A stretch of DNA of 64,000 bases, from assembly GCF_001625305.1 (NCBI RefSeq), contig NW_017802379.1:8566489-8630488 (forward strand). Direction: 5' to 3'. The stretch is from Branchiostoma belcheri (taxonomy: Eukaryota > Chordata > Leptocardii > Amphioxiformes > Branchiostomatidae). A program made the position numbers and the translations under genes. Position 1 is the stretch's first letter. The number at the start of each line of letters is the position of its first letter. Below the pieces are notes generated by a model that was not told the DNA's origin, ran no database searches, and saw only the letters and a program-made list of their open reading frames with translations. Positions 23,546 through 34,472 of the stretch are shown one piece after another.

Positions 23546-26500
23546 ATGACCTGGAGTTTGGGAAGGAGATCACGGTGACCCATACAGAAGTAGTTCCGGT
23601 GTCAGCGGATGTGTACTGGTCCGGGTTCGATGACTACTTCCATCTGCAGGAGTATGTGGGCATGCACGAGAACATGACAACTGTCAAGGGTAAGACAGAT
23701 CTTCTGTGTGTGTGTGTGTGTGTGTACGTGTGTGCATGTGTGTGTGTGTGTGTGTGTGTGTGTACGTGTGTGCATGTGTGTGTGTGTGTGTGTGTGTGTT
23801 TCTTTTGCCTCCGTAGGTATTTGAATGCAATAGAGTGGCAGGAAGTAAGGGGGAATTTCATAACCGCAGATTGACAGGAAGGTCTACCCAAACAGTTCCT
23901 GCAGGTCACTGCAGTCTCCAACCAGACCTTTGGTGGCTACAAGGCAGTACGTAGTTCACTTTATCAAATAGGCAAGACAGTATCAAATTGGCAAGACAGT
24001 ATCAAATTGGCAAGATCACAGTATCAAATTGGCAAGACAGTATCAAATTGGCAAGATAGTATCAAATTGGCAAGATCATAGTGTCAAATTGGCAAGAAAA
24101 TATCAAATTGGCATGACAGTATCAAATTGGCAAGATAGTATCAAATTGGCAAGACAGTATCAAATTGGCAAGACAGTATCAAATTGGCAAGACAGTATCA
24201 AATTGGCAAGACAGTTTCAAATTGACAAGACAGTATCAAATTGGCAAGCCAGCTGCAGTATCAAATTGGCAAGCCAGTATCAAATTGACAAGACAGTATC
24301 AAATTGGCAAGACAGTATCAAATTGGCAAGACAGTATCAAAGTGGCAATACAGTATCAAAGTGGCAAGACAGTATCAAAGTGGCAAGACAGTATCAAATT
24401 GGTAAGATAAAGGCAGTGTTTCATTCCCTTTAATACATTTAGCATAGTGGTTGGTTTGTTTCATACATCTATGAATCCATAGGAGACGGCGGGGTGGGGA
24501 CAGTGATCGAGTTCGACTTCTTAGGCGGAAGGACCCAAGAAGAGCTTATAAAGAAGGACGAGGACACCAAGACGTGGGCCATCGCCATGCTGGGCAGCAA
24601 CCCTCTCTTCACCACATACATAGCTACTGTCAAGGTAAGGACATGTTATAAATAATGTGTATCAAGAAGTACTTTTAAGTGTAGGGAAGCGGGGTTTGTA
24701 ACAGAAGATTGACATTAAGGTCAAGTTGGAAGAAAGTTATGTTGGCTGAGAGGCAGTGATGGCCATGTCTACCCGGCACGCATAATATGTATAGTTTGTT
24801 CACAGTAAGGTTTCTGTCTTACTAAGTCCTGTACGTAAAAGTACGTCAGGCAAATTTCTTTGGTTGTGCCAATAAATTCACACATTTTCTGTTTAAATAC
24901 CTCCTCGGAGGTTGGTAATCTCCGAATTCTTGTTGTATTCAGTTTCACGTTGTCCAGAATGAATATCTTTTCTCTCATTGAAGGTGGACGACGACACAAG
25001 TGAGACTGCCAAAGTGACGATGAGCATCACGGGAATTGTCGCCCTCCAGGACTTTGACAAGAGGAGGGACCACATTGCCTTTACAAAGTACATGCTGCGC
25101 AACCGCATCAATGAGGTGTGTGATCATATACTAGTATTATTATTATTATTAAATTAATATTATCATTAAGGAAATTGATTTTGCTCTGTTTCCTGGTCAC
25201 CTTCTACAAACACATAAGGTCAATGTACTGGCGTCATGTCATTGATCTTATGCGGTGTTGGGTTGAATTTATGTAGCAAAGTGGAAGGAAGTTGGAGGGG
25301 TTGGTCATCATTATTTAGACTCCACCAGACTCGTTTGACGGCTAAATAAATAGTAGAAATCGTCCTAAAACGAATAGAGCTGGCCAGAGGGTCCAGTTTT
25401 CATGCATAGATGCATGTTGGACACTAGGTCGTTACATATATGGATAAAATTATGTTTAAAGAGCGGTAATTTGTTCTCATCGTTAACAAAAAGGGTGAAG
25501 CTGTTGTACATGTCTTTGACCTTGTGCGGTGTTGAGTTACATCATGTAGCAAAGTGGCGGGAAGTTGGTCTTCATGTGGGAATAAGCGGATCGGTAATTT
25601 ATTTCAGATCCTTTGCATCATCGCTGACAAGAAGGGTGAAATGCTGTACATGTCTTTGACCTTATGCAATATTGGGTTACATTAATGTAGCAAAGTGGCA
25701 GGAAGTTGGAGGGGCTGGTCTTCATGTGTTTAAAAAGTGGGAATAAACCGATCTGTAAATTTGTTTCAGATCCTTTGCACCATCGCTGACAACAAGGGTG
25801 AAGTGCTGTGCACGTCTTGGACCTTATGTGGTGTTGGGTTATTATGTAGCAAAGTGGCAGGAAGCTGGAGGGGCTGGTCATCATGTGTTTAAAGAGTGTT
25901 AACGGATCTGTAAATTTGTTCCAGATCCTTTGCATCGTCGCTGACAAGAAGGGTGAGGTGCTGCACTTTGACATTGACGTTGACTGCCCCATGAAGAAGC
26001 TGTGGGACGCCGTGAATGACTGGGCCGGGTACGCCTGGGTCATGAACGCCACCGGTGTGGAAGTCGTCGCCGACCAGCCCAACTACGACCTGCGGAGGAA
26101 GGTGTTCTTCGGCCCGTGTTTCATGGAGGAACGTCTGGTCCTGGGGAGCGAGAACCCCAACAGTCTGGAGTACGAGTTCGGAAGGAATGACAACATGGGC
26201 GTACTGCATTATCGTGGCAAGGTACGTGGGCATCTTTTTCCCTTTTCTTGTCAACACAAAGTCGTCGTCATCGCCGCTCTCATTTGTCGACGAAGCTGGC
26301 CACGACTGCTTTATTCTCTCCTCTGTCTAGCACATCCTTATTCGCTTGCTCCCAACTGAAACCCATCCCCTCAAGATCTCTCGTGACAGTTTCTTCCCAG
26401 TCATTTCTTGGCCTCTTCTCCTCTTCCCTTGTGGTATTCAGATCACTGGATTTAGCATCCATGCAGAATGGTTCTTGTGTTACAATTGTGTAAATACAAC

Positions 26501-26962
26501 CCAATAAAACTATGTATCGAGAAGTAGCTTGCGATGCAATAAAAAGGGAAAAAAATCGTAAAGGAGTTTAGTCGACTAGAATGTCGTATAGCAAGTCTCC
26601 ATTCTATAGTGGAAACACAGTCACACACACACACACACGCGGGCGAACACACACAGAGACAATCCAAAAACAATACTCCCATTTTTCATGGAGGTGATAA
26701 TAGATTCCTTCCCCACTACGTATGCTATACAGAACATCATAACTGTTAACTGTATTGATGTATTGTTCATGTATCTTTACTTTATTAGGTAGAAGTCCAG
26801 AAGATAAGTGAGAAGAAGACGAAGGCCAAGTACACCGCGACCTTCCTCCCGCAGCCCGGAGTGGACGCCAAGGCCGGCATCAAGGCTTCGATGGACACTC
26901 GCCTGAAGTGGATCCAGGAGACATTTGGGGAGGGGGAGAGTTGGTGGTGCCGTATACTCTGA
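23546..26962 (+). CDS. Tandem SRPBCC (START/Bet v1-like) protein with C-terminal CRIL (5' end missing)
   Basis: Exons 23546-23689, 23882-23950, 24483-24634, 24984-25115, 25925-26221 and 26789-26962 join in phase into about 320 residues. The first half has TVTHTEVVPVSADVYW, then GGVGTVIEFDFLGG, and SITGIVALQDFDKRRDHIAF. The second half repeats the theme: LHFDIDVDCPMKKLWDAVND, a variable middle, then KIKASMDTRL-type end sequence (AGIKASMDTRLKWIQETFG). Each half fits the SRPBCC fold pattern (strand, paired short helices with VYW/LW, GxGTV loop, long final helix). Members bind hydrophobic ligands; no ligand can be named here. The last residues are WWCRIL, a CaaX-like end with leucine last, suggesting geranylgeranylation. 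The first exon starts in phase 1, so the start lies upstream and was not found. Family assignment is by pattern, without a search. Confidence 0.75.
23700..23805. repeat. TG microsatellite in SRPBCC intron
   Basis: (GT)n in three blocks separated by TACGTGTGTGCATG. It fills most of the 192-bp intron between the first two recognised exons. Confidence 0.95.
23955..24408. repeat. 19-bp minisatellite
   Basis: About 23 copies of CAAGACAGTATCAAATTGG with small variants (GATAG, GATCACAG, AAAGTGG) occupy the intron between exons 23882-23950 and 24483-24634. Because 19 is not divisible by 3, all frames read through and give the same 19-residue cycle. The resulting 134-residue open frame is therefore not a gene. 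There are no spacers, so this is not a CRISPR array. Confidence 0.97.
25220..25924 (+). repeat. Tandem decoy copies of an exon start and its acceptor
   Basis: A unit of about 155-162 bp is repeated upstream of exon 25925-26221. Each unit contains the intron end (GATCTGTAAATTTGTTTCAG), the first about 40 bp of the exon (ATCCTTTGCATCATCGCTGA, CAAGAAGGGTGA) and intron filler (TTGGGTTACAT..AGCAAAGTGGCAGGAAGTTG). Good copies have their acceptor AG at 25606-25607 and 25768-25769; a degenerate one lies at about 25470-25500 with the acceptor lost, and a filler-only remnant at about 25230-25310. Each decoy reads in frame for 25-45 residues and then meets a stop. Confidence 0.9.
26580..26705. repeat. 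CA microsatellite with conserved end
   Basis: TATAGTGGAAACACAGTCAC, a CA tract, then CCAAAAACAATACTCCCATT and TTTCATGGAGGTGATAA. Same family as 14950-15068 and 53757-53825. It lies in the last SRPBCC intron. Confidence 0.8.
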
Positions 26963-27053
26963 GCAAGGTGGTACGTTAAAGGAAGAAACAAATGCAATTT
27001 CAGATCGACAGTTCAAAACAAATTCTGGATGAGGAAATCTGTCTGATACTATC

Positions 27054-27313
27054 ATGAAAGTTCAACTGTGTTGGTAGTTACGTGTTTCAAGTGAAAACTT
27101 TTGGTCCAACACAAAAATTCTCTCACCTAGACCAGCCACTCTGGTCTTCCTCAGTAGACTGACCCAGTGAGGCTTGTCACGTGGTTTCTTTGAAGTGTGA
27201 CGTCAACACTGGGTCAAAGGTATCTGGTAGACGATGAGGAAGACCAGAGTGACTGGTCGAAAGCTCTAGGTGAGGGAAATTTTTGTGTTGGACCAAAAGT
27301 TTTAACTTTAAAC
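27054..27313. mobile_element. Foldback element, family A, shortened
   Basis: TATCATGAAAGTTCAACTGT at the left and GACCAAAAGTTTTAACTTTA at the right match the complete copy at 7240-7625; the middle is deleted. The string AAATCTGTCTGATA (14 bp) is present on both sides (about 27035-27048 and 27314-27327). It sits about 90 bp after the SRPBCC stop codon, probably in the 3' UTR. Confidence 0.88.
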
Positions 27314-27329
27314 AAATCTGTCTGATATT

Positions 27330-29700
27330 GACATTTACTGCCATTTCGTAGCACATTTTTGCCATGTCATACTTGAATCGCTTTCGAAACAGCCCGTATT
27401 AAGTAAGCTACGTGAGGAGTCCCTTTTTTTTCTGGTACCACCAATAAATAATCAGAACTAGCCTGAGATACGAAACAAGCAACCGTTTTCGTCGGCGACG
27501 TCGCATTTTTGCCTCGCAGATATCAGTATGCTACTGGATAGGATAGGTTAAACTTAAAAATGACAATAACGTTGACTTGGAAAATCCGGTTTTACTGTCC
27601 TGAGAACGCTTTGTGTTACTTTAACACCTGATTGCACTACCACAGTCTACTACACCTACTACAGTCAATCAATTTTCTTGGTCGACAGCTGATACTAGTG
27701 CATGGCAAATTGCTTGTAAATGCATTATTCTACTTACAATAAAGTAAGTAACTTACACATAAGGTAAGCGTATAATAATTAGACATTCAGAATGCATAGA
27801 AAATGTTAACATTGTGCACAAAACAAGTTTGTATGCATCTCAATGTCAGTGAATCTCAATCTCGTGGACCAGACGTCTGTCACCATGGTAACTGGTGCTG
27901 TAGCAGACAACCCGTGTTGTTGGGTTATAGTATGTAGCAAGTTGGAAGACAGGTGGAGGTGCTCGTCATCATGTACATGTACATCCATGAAATGTGCTTG
28001 AGTGAAAGAATATTTTCTAGTCTTAGACCACGTGAATGTAAACATTCAGCATTAGTTTTGCAAATACATGTATTACCTTTCAACATTTGAATTGAAATAA
28101 GGTGGTTCTCAAAAGTGTTAGTTTTGAATTTAGAATAAGTTTGTAGTGTTTTCTAAGTCGTAGGATATGTACGTATGTAGTCGTAACAAGTTGTTCTTAT
28201 TTGGGCATCAATCTAAATTTAAATAGAAACATTCCCAGTTCACTCTTATGCTTTTACGAACAATCTACATCACTGTACTGCAAGTTCAAGTTTATGAAGG
28301 CTGGCTTTACCATGAAATAAAAGTGTAAAAACAGTTCAGAGAAGTCATGCCTCTACTCCATTGATTATTTAGAGCTATTTGTAAATGCAATACCAAGGGA
28401 AGCCGCCAGGTGACCTTTGACAGCGTAACGACGCACACAGACACAGTGACAAACACACAGACAAACATGTGTAATACATAACAATTCCGCATGGCGGCCC
28501 CTGACTACTGCCAAGTTTTCATGACACAGGAAGCGCTGACACATGTATACGGGGAAGTTTGGTTACCAATTTGTAAATGTTTACTCCTTGGTATAGCTTT
28601 CTAAATACGTTTTAACATGTCCCGATCGCGACCAAACACTGTGTAACTGGTGGTACGCATACGTATCAATCTACAGATAAAAACTCAACTAGTTCACTGC
28701 ACGAAAACTTAGATTTACCAATACCGGTAGAGTTGGGTAATGTTTACTTTGTTTTCTTTAAAAAACACTTCTGAACTTAACAATGGTAGTACATAAAAGT
28801 CAAGTACGGTGATACCGGACTTAACAAGGGTTGTAAAGGAAATTACTGCACTTGACCTTTATTTACTACCATTGTAAAGCCAGATACTGTGTACATAGTA
28901 AACATCACATAGTAAAAATTTACAACCTTTGGTAAATCCAACTTTTCGTGCACTGTAAGCCCCTTGCTTTTGTGATATGTTTAAACACTAGACCCTGTGC
29001 CAGGGGGTCAATTTGTTAAAATCGTACGCGTTTGAACAATCAAATACGCTTCACGAACAATCTACCAAGAAGAAATCTGATCATGAGGCAAGTTTCTACT
29101 CGTACAAGCGCGGCTAGAGCGGCGGTTACTTTTCGGGGGTGGTGAGGGGGTGGCAACTGTTTTCACCTGATCAGAACGCTGGATTTTCACGGTTTTCGCT
29201 GGATTTTTGCTTAACGTTTGGTTTGCAAGATTTATGAAGGTTCTCCCTCCCAAAACACCCCTATGCGGTGCAGGTTGGTACAGTAATGACAGGATCCACG
29301 TACGGCTTATGCGTACAAAACACCCCTATTATGGTTGAAAGACAGCATAGGGGTCAAAATTATAGCTTAGGGGTACAAAATCAGAGCATAGGGGGCACCT
29401 ATGCTAAAAAGGCCTCGCTAGAACACTGTCCTAGATTTGCACCCAACAGATTTTACAACGATAAAAGATCCCTTCTACTCCGTGGTAGTATGTACTCATC
29501 AGTTGTCAACTCCAACATATTATCACTTACCCAGAACTTCATCACTTCAACAGAACATTTTTAAAGGCCATTTTTTTTCCTTTTGATATTTGTAATAGTG
29601 TCCTTGCATTGTTCAATCATTGTTAGGGAACCGGACTTGCGCTTAATTTAATTTTGTACATATGTATTCATTTTGTGGTGGTGTCAAAATAAGTTCCTAA
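27330..29700. other. Intergenic stretch with foldbacks and short repeats
   Basis: No gene recognised. At 27897-27990 lies a fragment similar to the SRPBCC intron filler (TTGGGTTATAGTATGTAGCA, AGTTGGAAGAC). At about 28690-28960 there is a nested foldback: the outer arms contain CACTGCACGAAAACTTAGAT and ATCCAACTTTTCGTGCACTG, the inner arms contain AATGGTAGTACATAAA and TTTATTTACTACCATT. At 29250-29400 a loose repeat with CCCCTATG/CATAGGGG is seen. Confidence 0.6.
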
Positions 29701-29779
29701 CTTGAGTGCGCTACCACTAGGTCCTGTATTATGTTTGTATGTACTATCAGGAGTCCCCATCGGTTCAAACGTTGTCGAT

Positions 29780-29981
29780 TGACGTCATTCAACTACTTGT
29801 CTCTGATACTCAAAACGACCCGCCCAACTAATGACCGGTTTGGGTTCAAGGACGTCACACTTTAGACATACACCGACGGAACGTCTTAAAAGAAACATCA
29901 TTTTGTTGCTCTCCGACTACAAGTACCCACGTTACAACAAGGCAGTGTCAACAACAACCGAAGCTTCGCAACAACAGCTGG
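29780..29981 (+). promoter_or_regulatory. Candidate promoter and 5' UTR exon of the sulfotransferase
   Basis: A full CRE (TGACGTCA) is at 29780-29787. About 200 bp downstream a leader ending ACAACAGCTGG is followed by a strong donor, GTAAGTCAC at 29982. A partial second copy of the leader (TTTTGTTGGTCTCCGAATAC, then TTTACAACAAGGCAGTGACA) lies at about 30108-30165. The next plausible acceptor is CATTAG at 30835-30840, 18 bp before the ATG. No TATA box is visible. The transcription start is inferred. Confidence 0.45.
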
Positions 29982-30359
29982 GTAAGTCACTCATTATATA
30001 ATTAGAATTACATTCAATTAATCATAATAATTGTTGTTCCAGGCTGTAGTTCTCTATGTACGTTCTTTGAGCTATACACTGCACCACAGTCGTTAAATGC
30101 AAACTACGTTTTGTTGGTCTCCGAATACAAGAGTTCATGTTTACAACAAGGCAGTGACAACAGCAAATCGATCACAACAGTAGCTACAATCCATAACGTA
30201 CTGAGGCCCAGAGTTAGCCAGCATGGTTGTGAACGACAGGGTCTAACTAAGGGGGGCTGTGGTAGAATTTCCTCGGGGGCATGTTGACCCTGGAGCCGAG
30301 GAACTGGCCTGTGTAGGCTTTGGAAACAGTGTGGCCCGCAGGCTTCATAACATCGGCTA

Positions 30360-30765
30360 GGCCACGTTGATTTGATTATATGGATGACATCCGCGCGCGC
30401 ATGAATTTCGGCCGTTTCCAAAAAACAGTTTTCGACCGTACTGTAAATCGTACAAAACAGTTGCAAAATGAGCAAATATATACCGTAACTCGCAAAAACA
30501 AAAGCAAACTCTTTGAAAACGATACCAATGTCGTAGACTGCCAAAATCAAACGAAAAAGACGAAAATGTTAAGAAATAACTATTAACTGTGAAGAGTAGA
30601 TTATTCGTCATACCATACTCTGTGTCATTTGTTCAACCTTCTTGACCACGTAGATTTCATAATGAAAGCAACTTTTTGTTGCAAAACTTGTTTTTTTATT
30701 CGCACGCTCGCATCAGTTTTGGTGTTCCCCGAAGATGTCATCCATACAATCAAATCAACATGGCC
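30360..30765. mobile_element. Inverted-repeat element, family C
   Basis: Ends are GGCCACGTTGATTTGATTAT, ATGGATGACATC and its reverse complement GATGTCATCCATACAATCAA, ATCAACATGGCC. The size is 406 bp with no coding capacity. A second copy is at 32246-32606. Both lie in introns of the sulfotransferase gene. Confidence 0.9.
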
Positions 30766-30840
30766 CTACGTATATGTACGTCCTTTACTGAGTTTAGAAG
30801 AACCATTGTAATTTTAGGACCCCTATGTGTTGTGCATTAG

Positions 30841-33800
30841 GTTGAATACTCCCTGAGTATGGAGATCGGAAGACTCCAGACCGTCTTCTTGCTTCTCATG
30901 TTCCTCATGGGGACAGTGTTGTACTACCTACAGGTTTGTAGAAAAAAAACGTTAACATTATTTCTTTATTAAAATAATAGAAAAAGCATACGTAGTAACT
31001 AAGACTCTTTTCTTCAAAAGACTTTTACGTTTACAAAAAAAAAAACTAGAAACGTTTGCAAAGCAAATGCATAATGTTCACCTTCACTCAAACATATTCA
31101 TATATATGGTCAGACAGGAGTCTAAATCCCTCGTACTATAAGATTGCAACATTATGTAACCCAACACCAGTTACCATGGTGACAGACATCAACAAATCAG
31201 GTCATCAGAGGTTAGTGTTTGGGAAAGAAGAGGAAGAGGAAACTGAGCAAAAACAATATGTTTTCCTTCGGTAAACATAAAAAACGCCGGCCTATGACTT
31301 ATAGATATCATCTTTTTTCCTCAGTATGACAGCCCTGTGAAGAATTATCTGGAAATTTCAAGACTGCAAGCTCGAGAACTTCAGATCAATAATGTTTCAG
31401 ACCAAAATATGAACAACAATAGTATATCAAACAGCCAAGGGACTTGTCAGCCTCATCTTAACGTGGCCTTCATGAAGATTCACAAGTGTGGGTCATCTTT
31501 GATATCCCAAATGCTCCTTCGATTTGGATACGAACATAACTTGATTGTTGCGCTGCCAAGTAGACCGGGATATTCCATCATTGGCGGTGTTGGAGGAATC
31601 AAGTAAGTAACACATACATGTACATACTATCATGAAAGTTCATCTGTGTTCGTAGTTACATGTTCAAAGTTTAAACTTTTGATCCAACACAAAAAGTTCT
31701 CTCACCTAGAGCTTTCGACCAGTCACTCTGGTCTTCCTCAGTAGACTGACCCAGTGAAGCTTGTCACGTGGCTTCTTTGAAGTGTGACGTCAACACTGGG
31801 TCAAAGGTATCTGATAGACGATGTCGGCCCCCGTCACGGTTCAGTGGAGGGTGATGGGCCCTGATGTAAATGGCTTCGAATTCCTTCACCCCTCTCAAGA
31901 AATAGTCTTGTTCAGTGTCCAAAATCCTTACAGTGTCAAGTGAAACAAAGTGTCAGGGTGACTCTATAAGCTCTAGGTGAGAGAATTTTTTTTTTGTGTT
32001 GGACCAAAAGTTTTAACTTTGAACATACATGTACATACATTTCGGTGGTTATTTCAAAGTTAGTTATCTATTTGACGGGGGGGGGGGGGTATCATATATA
32101 TCCAAAGCAATGATGGGATCGGTATCATTGTCTTTGATATAGATATTTCTATTATACACGTCCTCGTATATAAATACGCATATCAAATATAGCTATAGCA
32201 GTGAAACATAGCAGTGGAGAAGTTGAGAAACTGCAAAACCCATAAGGCCATGTTGATTTGATTATATCGATGACATCCTCTGGAAACCCCAAAACTGATG
32301 CGAGCATGCGAATAAAAAAGGTTTGGCAAAAAAAGTTCCCTTCATTATGGAATCTACGTGGTTATAGAGGTTGAAAAAATGACTTAACACACAGATAATA
32401 ATAAAATCTTCATTTTCATTTCTTCACATTTTCTTCTTTTCCTGATCGAACTGATTTCGGCATTCTTTGACTTAAGTATCATTTTCCAATACTTTTTTTG
32501 CAACATACGACATATATTCGATCATTTTGTACGACTTTTTTTTTTGGAAACGGCCGAAAATTCATACGCGCGCGGGTGTCATCCATATAATCAAATCAAC
32601 ATGGCCTGACGTTGTTTCGATGTTATTATGACGCACAGAGATGGCGACTATGTGCATCCCCCTGGCGGAAAACGCTGGAACATCTTCGTTCACCACGCCT
32701 TCTACAACAGAACACGCTTTCGTCAGCTCATGGCTCCCGACACAAGGTACAAGAATTGAGGTGTTCGAAAACTCGTATTTCCCCAGAACTATCGTAGAAT
32801 GGAACTCGTTGCCACCAAGCACAGTTGGGGCATCATCACTAGAAAGCTTTAAACAACTCCTGCAATTACATGTGCAAAGATTGATATGAGTGTAACAAGT
32901 CGTTCGGTGTGATATAGCTAGCTGCCGCCGCGCCGAGTGCATGCGCGAAGCTGGTGTGTTACGCCGAAGGGTGGTTATACCGGCTGTACTGATACAGATA
33001 CAGACATGTAGCTTAAACACGGCAAAAATCCGATCTCACATGTCTTTGGAGAAACGTAACCCTCAGTATAGTTTTTTTAGAAACCGTACCTAAAAAAAAG
33101 TTTTATTTGAGAAACCCCAATCAAGTTTTTTTTAGAAACTCTAATTTAGGGTTTTTAAAGAAACCCTAATTTAGTTTTTTTAGAAACCCTACATGGGGGA
33201 AGGGGGCTTTGAGAAATCGTTCAATCCTTGTGTGTATTCACGAGTTTCCCATCCCCAGGATGCATTGCAAATCCTGGGTGGTAAACCTCATTTGCATATC
33301 GCAGGAGGACATCCTGGTGACGTTAAACAGCTTGTTTTTCTGCGTGTTTTGAGGTGTTGGGGCATTTTATGCTCAACATTAATTAAATTACTATGGATCG
33401 AATCTGACAACAAATAGAGAATGAAGTTTTTGTGTTCTTTCTATGTTCTGAACAAGCTGTTTAACGTCAACAGGATGCCTTCCTGCGATATGCAAATGAG
33501 GTTTACCACCCAGGATTCGCAATGCATCCTGGGGATGGGAAACTCGAATGGCTGTTCATGTCAGACTCCATTGTATTGTCGTGTCTCTGTCACCAGGGCT
33601 GTGATGCTTCTAATTAACTCTAGAGCTCCCTTTAATTTATTTGTTTCTAACCCAGGTATGTAGCCATTCTACGAGAACCACTGGACCGGCTCAAGTCCGC
33701 CTTCCAGTACTTTCACCTTGAAAAGACATTTCCCGGACTCAAGCAAAAAACTCGCCGAAGGAACGCTTACGTCACCACCTACCTTTCCAGGCCGAGTTAC

Positions 33801-34472
33801 TGGGACCCTTTGTACAGAGACAAGACAAGTTTCCATGCCTGCGCTAGGAACTGCATGTCTCGTGACTTGGGATTGGCTGAGAGACATTACGACAACCGCA
33901 CGGCGGTTCAAGAGTTCGTACGGGGCATCGAGAACGATTTTCAGACCGTGCTCATCTTGGAGCATCTGCCGGCTTCCCTGGTGTTACTCAAGCGGCGCAT
34001 GTGTTGGACTTTCCGCGACATTCTTTACACCAGTGCGGGTAACGCAAGGGTGCAGAAGTATCGACGAAAGGCCCGTATCACAGATACTATGAAACGCGCG
34101 TTCTACCAACACAACTACGCGGATGCGTTATTGTACAATCGCTTCAAAGAATCGCTTCAGAAGCAGATCCGCCAAGAAGGACCCGACTTTCAGGAAGAAG
34201 TAAATCACTTCACGCGAGTCAACCACGACGTCGACAGTTACTGTCGATCGGCGAAGAGGCAACAGGGGGGAAATCTAGTCGTTGAGAAAAGCAGATGGAA
34301 TGAAGCTTTCTCTTTGAATAAATTGTTCTGCGCGCGGTATGCTCAAGTAAGAAGGTATTGGGAAAAGCTACTGAGATCAAGATATGGACTTCCACGGAAG
34401 AAGTCAAGTCGAAAGTCACGACGAAAACGACGCCGATCGAAAGCAATGAGCTCGTATATGTCCAAAACCTAG
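30841..34472 (+). CDS. GAL3ST: Gal3ST-type carbohydrate sulfotransferase
   Basis: Coding exons are 30859-30933, 31325-31602, 32639-32746 and 33656-34472 (stop TAG), about 425 residues, the usual Gal3ST length. Phases agree at each junction. Residues 1-25 are a type II signal anchor (LQTVFLLLMFLMGTVLYYL), so a Golgi enzyme. Residues 76-85 (KIHKCGSSLI) are the PAPS 5'-phosphosulfate loop and 160-172 (REPLDRLKSAFQY) the 3'-phosphate loop. The small third exon supplies WNIFVHHAFYNRTRFRQLM, typical of this family. Later LILEHLPASLVLLKRRMCW matches the conserved C-half. Known members move sulfate from PAPS to the 3-OH of galactose on glycolipids or glycoproteins; the acceptor here is unknown. The C-terminus is unusually basic (KKSSRKSRRKRRRSK). 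The gene seems intact. Confidence 0.93.
31628..32023. mobile_element. Foldback element, family A, with foreign middle
   Basis: Begins about 25 bp after the donor of the second sulfotransferase exon. The left arm matches the 7240-7625 copy up to GATGTCGGCCCC; the right arm keeps only AGCTCTAGGTGAGAGAATTT to GTTTTAACTTTGAACA. The middle (CGGTTCAGTGGAGGGTGATG onward) is not in the other copies. The flanking shared string is ACATACATGTACATAC (up to 16 bp, partly overlapping the element end). Confidence 0.85.
32246..32606. mobile_element. Inverted-repeat element, family C
   Basis: GGCCATGTTGATTTGATTAT at the left and ATAATCAAATCAACATGGCC at the right. The right end lies only 32 bp before the third sulfotransferase exon. 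Confidence 0.9.
32747..33010 (+). mobile_element. LINE 3' fragment starting at a splice donor
   Basis: The first bases after exon 32639-32746 read GTACAAGAATTGAGGTGTTC, and this stretch is shared with 59702-59935. It encodes a remnant FPRTIVEWNSLPPSTV then ASSLESFKQLLQL, the usual extreme C-terminus of a non-LTR reverse transcriptase protein. It continues into a 3' UTR with GTTACGCCGAAGGGTGGTTA and ends near GATACAGATACAGA, a short tail repeat. Coding ability is lost. Confidence 0.8.
33055..33195. repeat. Degenerate GAAACCCTAATT repeat
   Basis: Five or six imperfect copies of TTTTTTAGAAACCCTAATTT-like units. Probably a small tandem repeat of intron sequence. Confidence 0.75.
33241..33546. 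mobile_element. Foldback element with octamer motifs
   Basis: Left arm CGAGTTTCCCATCCCCAGGA, TGCATTGCAAATCCTGGGTG, then ACCTCATTTGCATATCGCAG; right arm is the reverse complement ending GGGATGGGAAACTCG. Loop of about 110 bp. Each arm has one ATTTGCAT/ATGCAAAT octamer. Located 110 bp before the last sulfotransferase exon. Confidence 0.88.

Noticed and set aside
24029-24433. 134-residue repetitive protein or CRISPR-like array
   Set aside because: The repeats are direct and head-to-tail with no spacers, lie in an intron, and any frame is open because 19 bp rotates frame.
25402-25882. Extra coding exons similar to exon 25925
   Set aside because: The copies lack a donor and end in stops; they are partial duplications of the exon start.
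30104-30550. 148-residue minus-strand open frame
   Set aside because: It spans the end of an inverted-repeat element and a duplicated leader; no motif is seen.
32562-33020. 152-residue minus-strand open frame
   Set aside because: It is antisense to the third sulfotransferase exon and a LINE fragment.
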